Part shown: positions 9,209-19,985 of the stretch, in pieces
How positions within the stretch are numbered: position 1 is the stretch's first letter
Layout of the letters: every line of letters begins with the position of its first letter
Source of the DNA: Dryas octopetala
Taxonomy: Eukaryota; Streptophyta; Magnoliopsida; Rosales; Rosaceae
Reading direction: 5' to 3'
Length of the DNA: 64,000 nucleotides
Assembly: GCA_963921425.1 (NCBI GenBank)
Contig: OY992840.1
Span: 16,904,621-16,968,620, forward strand
Position numbers and translations under genes: made by a program
The notes under the pieces: generated by a model
Told to the model about the DNA's origin: nothing
Databases searched by the model: none
What the model saw: the letters and a program-made list of their open reading frames with translations, nothing else

Positions 9209-10412
9209 TTAAACCTTCACCATGGAACTTTCTTCCTCAAGTTCTATGTTATGGCTTACATTGCTCCAAACACCAGACAAATCTATGCTTTCCATGACCA
9301 AATCATCCCCCACTATTTCTTCCTTGGTGGGTGGTGATGATGATGATGATGATCTTGCTGATATTTCACCCATTGAAGCTAATTTTAATATCTCAGATTC
9401 ATCTAAACCTTTTGCTGGGCCAAGACTACATCTTTCAGCCCCATGTTTTGCCAATGCATCTTTGAATTTCTTGATCTGTTGTTAAATAAGAATTCTGACT
9501 CAGTATTTGAACCAGAAGTAATCCACCAACTAATGATTGCTATTAAGAGTTAAGTAAGAAGATTGATTACAGGAAATACTTACAGTTGCATTGGTGCAGC
9601 TAAAGCTACATACACGACCTTCTGCATCTCTATAGAACCTAAAGAATGGTAGCACATGAATGTGGAGGGCATGACACATAGTCTTGAGCTCTTCATAGTT
9701 AACTTTAAGAAAGATTGCATTTGGGTTCAATTCTGCTAGCTGACAGATCTGGAAACATAGATGATTATTGGTTAACAAACTTTCCAAAACGTCTCAGATT
9801 AAAGGCTTAAGAATTAAATTAGATTGCTGTAATTTCAAGGTTGGATTTCTCTAAACTAAACTAAGAATCAAATATACCTTGGGATGGAGAGCTCTGCAAC
9901 CTCCACAACCAGGTGAGTAGAAGTCAACTACAACCAATCTATCCCCAGCATTATGCAAGGAATCAACAAGTTCTTGGGCAGAATGGATCTCCACCATGTT
10001 GGGTTTAAGGGTCTTCTCCCACCATCTCATAGCTCGGCCTACACAGAGAGATGCTTGTGCCTGAAACCAGATATTGACCATTAGTTGTTGAACGCAAAAT
10101 GCAATGAGAAGATTAACACATAAATCTTCAAAAGCTAAAAGCTAGAAGAAAAAAGGCAAGAGCTTTACACACCTGAACAGAGAAATTGCTTGGGGCTTTG
10201 ACCCTGCAATTCTTTAAACCCTTTTGATCTGAGACAAGAATGGGTTTCCCCAAGAAATCATCCCTCAAAGAAGGAAAAGGTCTTGAATTTGATTCCTTAC
10301 ATTGTGAGGAACTAAAGGAGGGGAAGAATCCAGAATCCCCTTTTGATTTGAAGCGTAGAGTAATCTCATCCAACCCAGAAATATAGAAACCACTCTTCGA
10401 TGAAAATGCCAT
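9209..10412 (-). CDS. ACHT-type thioredoxin-like protein, chloroplastic
   Basis: Four exons, all with GT-AG borders and phase 0: 10173-10412, 9878-10060, 9584-9748, 9209-9475; 284 residues. The first exon encodes a Ser-rich presumed chloroplast transit peptide starting MAFSSKSGF. The mature part has WWEKTLKPNMVEIHSAQELV, VVVDFYSPGCGGCRALHPK with the atypical CGGC active site, cis-Pro loop VLPFFRFYRDAEGRVCSFSC, and SLGPAKGLDE after the fold. These are hallmarks of atypical Cys-His-rich thioredoxins (ACHT4/5, 'thioredoxin-like 1'). In Arabidopsis these oxidise or reduce plastid targets such as 2-Cys peroxiredoxin and the small ADP-glucose pyrophosphorylase subunit. The Asp/Ser-rich C-terminal tail ending in MVKV is less conserved. 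The start is the only ATG in frame before the transit peptide; the 5' UTR is GA-rich. Confidence 0.92.
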
Positions 10413-11412
10413 GAGTATGTGTATGTCAAATCTGAAGCCTTTTTCTTTGCTTATAGCGCCAAACAAGAAAAATCCAGCAGAACCCACTTAGCCTTTTGGA
10501 ACAAAAACCACTTTTCTGAATCAAAATAGTTGGAATATGGATGAAAAGATCCAATGCAATAAATCCTTGTAAAAACCTTGAGCAAGACTCCTGCTTTTAA
10601 ATGAAAAGTGCAAGCTTTGAACAAAAATGTGTGATCTTTTTGAGTAGTAATTGTGGCTTGAACAGAAAGAGACAGATAGAGAGACAGAGAGAGAGCTGTG
10701 GGGGGTTTGTTCCTTGAAAAGCTGGAGGATGGAGGGGGAAGAAGAACAAATAAGTGGTATTTAGAAAGAAAAGGAAAAAGGGTAGGTGGGGTCTTTCTGA
10801 TTTGGATTTTTTACCTTATCCACAATTTTTTATTTTGGATAAATGACACTGAATTTTAGCAAGTGTCTTGAATGTTGATGTGTATATTGACCGGAATTGA
10901 AGATGATTATTGTATTTTTGGAGAAATGGGTTGAGTTGTGGGATTGAGTTGGCCATGCTTTAAACAATCTGCTATATTACCGGTAAATGTTTGGCAGTTA
11001 TTAGCTCTTCTCATTCTCATTGCATATTGGATAAATGGATATTCCCTTGTGAATGAGGCTAAACCGCATAGCTAAGCTGACTGTGTCGCCTCTTCAAATT
11101 TTGGATAAGTAAAACAATAATGCTAATTTTCACACTTTTTTTTTTTTTTTATATTTGTATATTATTTTATATGTCGTTACTTTACTGAATAGGATATATA
11201 TATTTTTTTTTTAGTGTCCTTATTTATATGACTTTTTCTTTCTCAAAATTTTTTATGTGCTATTTTGGTAACAACATCTTTTTTCTTTATTAAATTATAT
11301 TTTGTGTAATCTTAATCAAATTCTATTTGCAGGCTGTCAAATATCCAAAGTAAAATACAAATGTGATGGGTGGATATTTGATGTCATAGATTTTATTCTT
11401 GTGGGTAAACTT

Positions 11413-11755
11413 TAGGTCGGGGTGGGTTTTATGTCCGACAAAATCGACATCGACCGAGAACCGACATGTCTGAACCCATCGGTTCCGATTGTGTTTGTTG
11501 CAACTCGGTTTTGGTTGTGCCACCGACCGAACCGCCAATGATCGGCCTCGAAAACAGTTTGCATCACACCCCCGTCAAACCACCAACACACTAGAGCTGA
11601 TCGAACCACACCACCTGCCGAAGCCAACCGCCACGACCGGTCGGTGACCGACTGCCTTCGACTCGGCGTCAGCTCCATTTTGTGGCATCCGACCTTCGTC
11701 GGTTTGGTGTCGATTTCCTCAAAGTCGGTTCGGTTATCGACCGATGCCACCCCTA
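11413..11755. mobile_element. non-autonomous hAT-like element, about 343 bp
   Basis: The ends are TAGGTCGGGGTGGG and CCACCCCTA. The flanks GTAAACTT at 11405-11412 and 11757-11764 form an 8-bp TSD (9 bp if the preceding G is counted). The interior is rich in CGACCGA/CGGTTCGGT-type subterminal repeats and is far more GC-rich than its surroundings. An open frame on the minus strand across it is incidental. Confidence 0.8.
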
Positions 11756-12244
11756 GGTAAACTTGGCAATTCATGTCTCTCTCCTTTTTTTCTTCTTAAT
11801 TCCTCATAAGGATTTTCGCAAATTGAGAATATACTACCTGTTGTACGATTATAATACCTTGGTCGTAATAGTTGCACTCAAGTCATCAACCATTCTTTAG
11901 TATTAACGGTATATTGTGTCAAAAACTAACAACAATCGTACATTGTATTAGACTTTCATAACAATTATTGAAATGCATTGTGTTGAATCTCATTTATTTA
12001 TTTATTAAAGCTAGACATAATGCATTATTGTAGGAGAGAATTTTTCACCCCTAATTTGATCGGTATGCAAATAATGAACATTTAAGTGGCTATTAAAAGG
12101 CATAGATTTTTTTCAAATTTTGTTTTTATTGAATATAAGAGGTTCAGAAAGAGTTAAACAGTATTTAGCAGCCCCTACACCAATCCATAACAAGAAGCAA
12201 GCCAGCAAGGATTTGTGGTTTTGACAGTTGGCAAGGCTAACTGA

Positions 12245-12432
12245 GTAAAAATCCAACTTCATATGAAAACATTGCATAACATGAGGCACTTTGTTTATTT
12301 GATTTTTTAAAAAAGAGGCACTTTGTTTTTGTTTGTTTGTTTCTTTTCCTGCTTTTCCTATTAGTCTTACATAGAAAACAAATAGTGAATAAAAATCCAA
12401 CTTCATCATATGAAAACATGGCATAACATGAC
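12245..12432. repeat. direct repeat of about 40 bp
   Basis: AAAAATCCAACTTCAT followed by ATGAAAACAT(T/G)GCATAACATGA occurs at 12245-12285 and 12389-12432, about 144 bp apart. The second copy has an extra CAT. A smaller repeat, GAGGCACTTTGTTT, occurs twice between them. Confidence 0.8.
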
Positions 12433-14325
12433 TAGACACACTGTTCCTTTTTTTCTGCTTTTTTTTTTTTTGTTAAATCTTAGAGAAAACAAAAAATTAG
12501 GAGATGCTTTGTGCTCAGTGTCCTGCTTAGGGCTCATTTAAAGACAAATCTTGAACAAATGGCAGCATATAACAACCACATGGTCATAAAATAAGTAATC
12601 AACATTAAATTAATAAATATCATATTATATACTGCAAGCACACTATTATGGACATAAGGGTTGGAAATGCAAAGGATAGGAATTTGCCTAATTTTTTCCA
12701 TTAACAATCATGTGCTGCTGAATCATCATGATATAAAGTTGCCTAACCCTAATGAAGGCAAAGAAAAATACCAAGTTGCCTTTAATTAATTTATTTGGTG
12801 TTACCAAGGAGTTCCAAGCTCTGCACTTTACTCAATTGAAGTCTCTTGGAACGTAAGTCATTGTTGGAGTAAGAGATCTCTAATTTTAAATTGGATAGTT
12901 GATGGGTCATGTGGAACGTGAAGATGATGATGTCCTTTTCTTGATAAAAATGTGAAACTATATCAAACACTTTATGAAGATTTGAATTTATTGGACTCTT
13001 ATTTATATTACACTTGCTAAATGGATGAATGTTTTAATATTGCAAAAATATGGCACATGTAATTGTTTTATTATATTTTAGTCCACCACTACCAGCAAGC
13101 AATAAGTGCAGCCAATTCAATAGAGAAAGCATAGGATCAAAACCCACATTCATTATGAGAGGGTCATGAATGAAAATGGCTTAGATATTTTTGGATGATA
13201 TAGCATGACAGTGAGAGCACCTGGGTTCTAGATGATGATAAAGCTCCACTACTTGTGCATGTGATCTGTTTATTCCAGTTCAACCCCTTTGGATTCTTTG
13301 ATTGATAGGTTGGGATTTGAATATTTGATTGTATGTATTAGCCCACAGGTTTTGGAGCATTTTTTTTTTTTGGTCCTCAGAAATTGGCCCATAGATTTGA
13401 ATTTTGGAACACAGGTTTGCCAAAACCAAGGCAAAGGTGGCCTCTTCCAGTCTTCCTCTAGAACAAGTCCATGAGTTTGGGACGTTGGTAGTCAAAAATA
13501 ATTTTCTCGTGCCTCATTGGTCCACCACATTCACATTATTTTCCATAACCTCAATAAAACTTCAATCATCCCCAACCAGAGAACACACCTTCCCAGCTTG
13601 TTTTTTGATATACTATTTTTTCTTTCATTGGCCTTTTGTTGGTTGCAGAGCCAACGTGGAAAGCAAAGAAGGGATCACACACACAACAGATTGAGAATCA
13701 AAATAAGAAATGAATTATCCATAAATTTTTCTCTTGCCAAACAAATTTAATGCCCTGGTGATTGGTGAATACCAAATCTTTTCTATGGGAACTACTTGTA
13801 TTTGAAAAATATTTAAAAGTTGCACTGGTCATCTATGAACTGGTCATCTATGAAATGCCTCAAGGTCAAGTAGTAGATTGGTGCCTTTTTTTAAGCAATT
13901 AAGGTGATGCTTTTTTTGGGTAGGGAAATGGGCCAGGTGATCATTTGGTATTTAGAGATTGTGTCAATTAGCTTGTGAATTAACCAATATTGCCATTGGG
14001 TTCATAACAAAGGCAGCACCAAGTATAATAGTAGCAAGGGTCATGGCTCATATGCTGAAGGGAGCTGCTATCTGCATGAGTTGTGACAGTGAAATTCTAA
14101 CAACCTCTTCATCATAATATCCAAATTTGGTGACTTTTTCATGAGAATATGAGTAACTATATCCAACATCATTTTAGTCATAATAATATATTTGGTACAG
14201 GTCTAATAGTGATTGTTGTTTTCTTAATGTATCAAACATTCAAATGCTGACTAAATTGTAGTATATACAATAACGTCTGGATGGCTGAAAGGGTGGACTT
14301 AGAACAATGCATAAGAAATCATCCA
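12433..14325. other. intergenic, nothing identified
   Basis: AT-rich DNA with short runs of T. I see no supported gene, hairpin or transposon end in this stretch. Confidence 0.5.
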
Positions 14326-15638
14326 TCACTTGACAAGCTCCTCCTTCTTGCCAGCCTCTTCCAACTCTCGCAGCCCTCCAACCTTCTGCTCTATCTCCTC
14401 AATCAACTCCTCCCTCCACAACTCTGCTCTTGCAGATTCTTCTATGTCTTCTTGCTGCATTACCATCACCAATATTCATTATAATTCATAATAAATATTT
14501 AGTTGCTGGACAAGTAATATTGAATTCATGTTCATATTGAATCAAGTCCACAGGTACAGAATTTCCAAAACAAAGTTGGTCATTGGACAATGTGAAATAT
14601 AAGAAGCAATTGCCCTTTTCTTAATCTATGTCCTCAAGACTTAACCAGAATTGATTCTCAGGGTGGAAAATGGAAATCATGTTGAATGTACATATATGGT
14701 GGGACTAATTAGTGCATGGAAAATAATGAATTAAGTGATAATTAAGTACCTTCTCATAAATCCAAAAGCCAGTACCATCTCCTCCATCTTTCCTGTATGT
14801 CTCTGAGTCATAGTATGGATCCTAAAACATTTTCTTGTACCTTTTAGAATAATCTCTAAACACATGAAATTATGATAATGTAAGTGCCCATTTAAAGAAA
14901 AAGTGAAGTGAGGTCACTATGTTACCTTCATGGAACCAAAGAATAAGCATCCCCAACAAGTGAACATGATGTAAAAAATATCTACAAATATAGGAAAGGA
15001 AGGGACAAAAGAAAAAAATTGTCATACCATCACCAATTAATTAATAAAACTTAAGCAATCAAAGACCTTATCGAATACTTACAGACGTTCTTTATGGATT
15101 CATCACTGAGATGGACAATAGATTTGTGGGTTATAAGGTCTCTTTGGCCTTCAATATGTTCAACTAGAACTGCCATCAAAGGCCAATCTGGGAAAGCATT
15201 TGTTTTGCTTAAAGAGGCTCTTTTGCTCTTTTTCCCTGCTTCAAGCTATTGACCAGGTATAAGACATGTTGTTACATAAGAACTAATCCTATAAAACCAA
15301 ATTAATGAAGTAAATGGTTTGATATGTTTATGTGTGCGTGTGTTCTTTTTTTAGGCTAATAAATTCATGAACTGCTTAACTACCTGTTTCCATCCACTGA
15401 AAAGTTCAGAGCTTGAACACTGCCTAGTCTACAAAAGAAAGCAATTCAATGCATTTCCATGTACTAAAGCTCATAACATGCAATTTTGTAATAGAATTAA
15501 ATAAGAAGGGAAGGTTGGACGTCTTACCAGTCTAGTACATGAGTTCATGTGAGTCATCATGTCCAATTTTGTTGTTTGGAGAGAAGAGCTGTGAATGTGT
15601 GGGCTGGTAATGGTGAAGCCCATGATAGCTTCTCCCAT
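14326..15638 (-). CDS. small single-helix membrane protein, function unknown
   Basis: I assembled six exons from splice signals: 15528-15638, 15384-15428, 15083-15245, 14926-14981, 14750-14821, 14326-14454. They give 191 residues in one continuous frame with GT-AG borders throughout. Residues 1-60 look like a poorly conserved leader, perhaps an organelle transit peptide. Then come FPDWPLMAVLVEHIEGQRDL and KSIVHLSDESIKNVYIFY, leading into one hydrophobic helix (YIFYIMFTCWGCLFFGS). DPYYDSETYRKDGGDGTGFW follows the helix. The acidic C-terminus (EESARAELWREELIEEIEQK) should form a coiled helix. I do not recognise the family. The density of charged and aromatic motifs and clean splicing argue for a real conserved gene. 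No single exon exceeds 163 bp, so it is easily missed. Confidence 0.8.
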
Positions 15639-15850
15639 TAATGTCCTCAATGAGTTATGGAGAAGTAGCAGTAAAACTGAGATGTGGGGAGTGGGAGTCT
15701 AGGCAGCTGCCATTTTTGTTTTTGGTTTGGTTGGAGGGAAAGTGGATAAGATAACCATTTGCGTCCACCCTTCTATTGACCCAAAAAAATGAAATTTGAA
15801 ATATTTAGGATTTATTAATAAATACAAGATTTTGAGAAATGCTTTCAACT

Positions 15851-15924
15851 GGCCTATTAGCTCAGTTGGTTAGAGCGTCGTGCTAATAACGCGAAGGTCA
15901 CAGGTTCGAGACCTGTATAGGCCA
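15851..15924 (+). tRNA. tRNA-Ile (anticodon AAT)
   Basis: A complete 74-nt cloverleaf. Acceptor GGCCTAT (15851-15857) pairs with ATAGGCC (15917-15923), with discriminator A at 15924. The D-arm AGCTCAGTTGGTTAGAGC serves as the A box. The anticodon loop CTAATAA places AAT at 15885-15887, and the T-arm CAGGTTCGAGACCTG holds the B box. A TTTT run just downstream (about 15930) fits RNA polymerase III termination. There is no intron, and CCA is not encoded, as expected for a nuclear gene. Confidence 0.97.
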
Positions 15925-16100
15925 ACACGTTTTCTTCCAATTTTTTTAGTTCCGCACGAAACTTCCAATGTGCTCTTAGTCAATGGTTTTTCGCAAAACT
16001 TCTTCACCCTTTTTGCACAATTGCACCCAACTTTGTTTCATTTTCCCGGAAAATCTTTCCTTTTCCCAACAAAAACAATTCAATTTTCCAAGAAAATTTT

Positions 16101-17712
16101 ATGGGGGGGACTGGGTTGTTTGATCTTGAAAGGCACTTTGCCTTCTATGGTGCATATCACCGCAACCCAGTTAACATTTTGATACACACTTTATTTGTGT
16201 GGCCGATACTCTTCACGATTCTTGTTCTTTTGAACTTCACACCTTCTCTGTACAATTTCCCATCTGGGTTCAGTTATGGCTTTCTATTGAATTTCGGGTT
16301 TGTTTTCACTCTGATCTATGCTTTTTATTATGTCTGCTTGGATAAGAAAGCTGGGTCTTTGGCTGCTTTGCTCTGTGTTCTCTGCTGGGTTGGAGCCAGT
16401 GTTGTTGCCAGTCGGCTTGGGTTTTCTTTGTCATGGAAGGTAAGCTTTTCTTTGTTTGTGATATAGTTTCTGGCGAAACCACAAAGATTGATAATTGTTG
16501 GGGAAAATTTATGAGTTCATTAGTTCATTACACTGCATTTATTAGGAGTATAAATAGTTTTCATTCTGGCTTTCTTTGTTTTTGGGTTTTTGATATGGTG
16601 GTTTCACTTTTTTGATCCTTACTAATGTTTTTTCTGATTAAATTTCTCTCTTTTAAGCTTAAATTTACTGTGGATTAGGATTCTGGTTAGATGAGTTTGA
16701 GCTTAAATTATATCCTGCTGTATAATTCATGTACTTTTTCAATCTGAAAACTTTTCGGGTATCTTTGTTTCTTTGGTTTGTGCCTTTGTGGCATTGTTCA
16801 GTTCTAATATTATGAATTTTTAAAACTTCCTATCTCCATGACTTATTTCATTCTTCTGTGCTTCCTTGATTTTATGATTATCCCTTCAGATTTGCTACCT
16901 TGCTTGCTACCATAGTACTTTTTATTTGAAAGGCTGTTCCAAATTTAATTTTGGTAGACAAAAGTGATAGTAAATCACCGAATGACCAACAAAGTGAACT
17001 CAGTCTAGTATTGTTTGAAAGTAGATGGGTTTATTGAGTAAGAACTACACAGAGCCATAGTACCACCAAATGGGTTTAATTTTGTCATTCATTAGCTGGT
17101 GCTGGGAAAACCAACCACTAAAAATCACCATATGGAGAACTATAAACTACATTCCTTTATTATTTTGAGATGCGGTTCATTGTACTATGTACAGAATCAG
17201 TATTCATCTTTCTCCCCAATCATTTGGAGAAACTTACAATGTATTGTAAGAGTTATATATTGAAAATTGAAGTCCTAATGAATTACTTATTCAGGTTGTG
17301 CTGGCTGCTCAGTTGTTCTGTTGGACTGGACAGTTCATAGGCCATGGGGTGTTTGAGGTGACTAATTTTGTAGTTCTGAACTATATGCCTTGTTTCCATG
17401 TTCCTACATAGTATACTTCTGACAATAATATTTCTTTTCAGAAAAGAGCACCAGCTCTTTTGGACAACCTTGTTCAAGCATTTCTAATGGCTCCTTTCTT
17501 TGTGTTGCTTGAGGTAACTTCCTTAAATCTTATCTAAATTGGAGATGGCTTCTGTATTCTATGATAAGTTAGACGTTTATTATTGCATCATGCAGGTTCT
17601 TCAAACAACCATTGGCTATGAACCTTATCCAGGGTTTCATGCAAGTGTGGAAAAAAGGATAGAAGCTGAGGTCAGAGAGTGGCAGGACAAGAAGCAAAAG
17701 AAACTCACTTAA
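16101..17712 (+). CDS. Mpo1-like / DUF962 membrane protein (2-hydroxy fatty acid dioxygenase family)
   Basis: Four exons in phase 0: 16101-16439, 17295-17357, 17442-17513, 17596-17712; 196 residues. The protein has three to four hydrophobic helices and the conserved pieces HFAFYGAYHRNPVNILIH, FCWTGQFIGHGVFEKRAPAL and APFFVLLEVL. Yeast Mpo1, the defined member, is an Fe2+-dependent ER dioxygenase that breaks down 2-hydroxy fatty acids from phytosphingosine; the conserved His residues of YHRNP...IH and GHG are its probable metal ligands. A similar role in plant sphingolipid turnover is inference. The start MGGTGLFDLERHF matches the usual short N-terminus. The gene starts about 180 bp after the tRNA-Ile and ends tail-to-tail with the PPR gene, 232 bp away. 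Confidence 0.93.
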
Positions 17713-17944
17713 GCTTACATGAGCCACGTTCAGACTATACTAGTTCTGTAAAGCATGAGATGAATGTCCTCACCCAAAGAAAAAAAGAAAAAGAATGAGA
17801 TGAATGTTTTGTCTGTAATTCTGTATCCATATTTGTCAAGTACAGTAGACTTTAAATGGAATTCTATAAATAAAATTGTCCAGACTTTTGCCAGAACTCA
17901 GAAATGCATTTGGCCCTTGGAAATCAATCATGTCTGAGCTCCAA

Positions 17945-19519
17945 TTATGTTTTCCAAGTAACAGTATAACGCAGGCAGCAAAGAACTAATGAATTTCTGT
18001 ATTTTTCTTGAGAATAGGCTTCAGTTGAGTCCATTTCCAACCTCATATGAGGATCTGCGCCAATCAGACTATTACCAGGCTCTGGTTTTTGAACTCCCCT
18101 ATCATGCATTGATTTTCTCACTCTCATAACTTCGCTCCATTGACCCACACTTGCATACATGTTAGCTAGAAGAACATAGTCACTGCTGTGATTTGGTTCC
18201 AACTCCAGAAGATGACTCCTCACCTTCTCTCCAAGCTCAACATCCCCGTGCACCCGACATGCCGCCAACAATGTCCTCCATACAATGGCATTACACTCCA
18301 TTGGCATGCTCCTTATCAACCTGTAAGCCTCCTCCACATACCCAGCTCGCCCCAACATATCAACCATGCATCCATAGTGCTTCATTGTTGGTTCAATATG
18401 ATAGTCTTTGCTCATAACATCAAAGTATCTTCTTCCTTCATCAACCATCCCTCCATGACTACAAGCACATAGAACTCCCAAGAAAGTAACACCATCTGGT
18501 CTCTCAAGCTTTTCCTCCAACATTTTCGAGAATAGTTCCAAAGCTTTGTCTGCGTGGCCGTGCGTTGCAAGCCCTAGAATCATCGCATTCCACGATACTA
18601 AGTTCTTCCCCTTCATCTTGTTGAATGTCTCATATGCTTCTTCAACAGCTCCACATTTCGCGTACATGTCGATAAGCGAATTACACACTGTCACAATGTT
18701 GCCAAGGTTGATATGATCAATATAAGAATGAACCCACCTCCCAAAATCTAAAGCACCCAAGGTAGAACATGCGGAGAGGGTCACAACCAAGGTGGCCTCA
18801 TCAGGTTCTACGCCACCCTGTAGCATTCTTAAGAACAAGTCGAGCGCTTCCTTGCACTTTCCACAACACACATGACTATCAATGATAGTATTCCAAGCCA
18901 CCAAATCTGGGCTGGGTATTTCATCAAACAGACGAGTCGCAGTTTGAACATCCTTAAACATACCATACATATGAATGAGACTGTTCCTCACAAAAACATG
19001 AGACTCCAGACCATGTTTCAGAGTAGTACAATGTACCTGCTTGCCCAACATATGTGAACCCAATTGCCCAGAAACCTTGAGCAAAAACGACAATGTGAAA
19101 TTGTTAGCCACCTCTCCTTTCTCTTGCATTCTCTTATAAAACTCAAATGCCTTTTGAGGCTTACTAGTCTTCCCAAACCCCCTAATCATAGTATTCCATG
19201 AAAACCCATCTGGGTTTTCAATGGTGCCAAAAACCGAGACTGCATAGTCCATGTCTCCACGCTCCGAAACAGCGCAAAAAGAGATGATCTTGCCGATAGC
19301 AAAGAGGTTTTGATCAAGCTCAGTGTGGATGATATGGCCATGGATTTGCTTCACCTCTTTCATGGTGGTACACTGCTTGAAAAGGGACATAACCCTTTGC
19401 ACCTTTTGAAAAATGGCGTCATGCATTTGGATTAACAAGTGACAAGTGTGGCTGAGCTTGTTGGGTTGGGTAGGAAGAAAAAGAAGAAAAGAGTGGTTGA
19501 GCTTTGAGAATTGAAGCAA
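17945..19519 (-). CDS. pentatricopeptide repeat protein, PLS class with truncated E region
   Basis: A single-exon, 524-residue protein. An N-terminal Ser/Leu-rich leader, probably an organelle signal, is followed by KEVKQIHGHIIH and about ten P, L and S repeats, such as PDGFSWNTMIRGFGK, NSLIHMYGMFKDVQTA, PDLVAWNTIID and NLVSWNAMILGLATHGHADK. PTMKHYGCMVDMLGRAGYVE and ELEPNHSSDYVLLANMYASV lead into the E-type region. It stops soon after KPEPGNSLIGADPH, so there is no DYW deaminase domain. PLS proteins bind organelle RNA sequence-specifically, mostly for C-to-U editing, with a DYW partner in trans when they lack one. Met32 or Met44 could also be the start. I cannot name the target. Confidence 0.93.
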   Translation of the reverse strand: MLQFSKLNHSFLLFLPTQPNKLSHTCHLLIQMHDAIFQKVQRVMSLFKQCTTMKEVKQIHGHIIHTELDQNLFAIGKIISFCAVSERGDMDYAVSVFGTIENPDGFSWNTMIRGFGKTSKPQKAFEFYKRMQEKGEVANNFTLSFLLKVSGQLGSHMLGKQVHCTTLKHGLESHVFVRNSLIHMYGMFKDVQTATRLFDEIPSPDLVAWNTIIDSHVCCGKCKEALDLFLRMLQGGVEPDEATLVVTLSACSTLGALDFGRWVHSYIDHINLGNIVTVCNSLIDMYAKCGAVEEAYETFNKMKGKNLVSWNAMILGLATHGHADKALELFSKMLEEKLERPDGVTFLGVLCACSHGGMVDEGRRYFDVMSKDYHIEPTMKHYGCMVDMLGRAGYVEEAYRLIRSMPMECNAIVWRTLLAACRVHGDVELGEKVRSHLLELEPNHSSDYVLLANMYASVGQWSEVMRVRKSMHDRGVQKPEPGNSLIGADPHMRLEMDSTEAYSQEKYRNSLVLCCLRYTVTWKT

Positions 19520-19920
19520 TGGGCAGAGTGAGTGCCACTCTCTTAGGCTTTGGGTGCCAAGTTTGATTTTGGGCGCGTAAGATGATTATTAACGGTTATA
19601 AGTTTTTCTTGAAGATTTCATGGCGTGACATTAACACAGTTACACAGCCAGCCACTCATTGCATCAAATATATAGAAAGGATTTGCGAACAAACATTAAA
19701 CAGTAACAAATGGGCCCATCTTCACTACACAACCCAGACTAGGTTTTGGGTTTTATGCTGGACCTAGACCATATAACTTCTCTCAAAGTTTCAAGTTTTC
19801 AACCTCATCAGTGGTCCATATGTAGTCTGAAAATAACAATACACAAACTTTTTACATTAAAAAAAATCCAACCTTGAATTCATTATTCTTTCATCCCTCA
19901 CCTCTTGAACTAACCCCAAC

Positions 19921-19965
19921 AGCTTACTACTATTGATTTTACAGTGCAATCAATAGTAGTAAGCT
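19921..19965. repeat. perfect 18-bp inverted repeat, 9-nt loop
   Basis: AGCTTACTACTATTGATT (19921-19938) is followed after TTACAGTGC by its exact reverse complement (19948-19965). The pairing stops abruptly at both ends. It lies between the PPR 5' end and the gene-poor region. Confidence 0.9.
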
Positions 19966-19985
19966 ATTGACAATAATTATATAAT

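Noticed and set aside
10413..10487. Extended N-terminus of the ACHT protein
   Set aside because: The upstream in-frame extension has no ATG start; the Met at 10412 begins a normal transit peptide.
11412..11774. Minus-strand open frame of about 120 residues
   Set aside because: Spans exactly the hAT-like element and is a product of its repeats.
18188..18472. Plus-strand open frames opposite the PPR gene
   Set aside because: Shadow frames of a clear PPR coding sequence.
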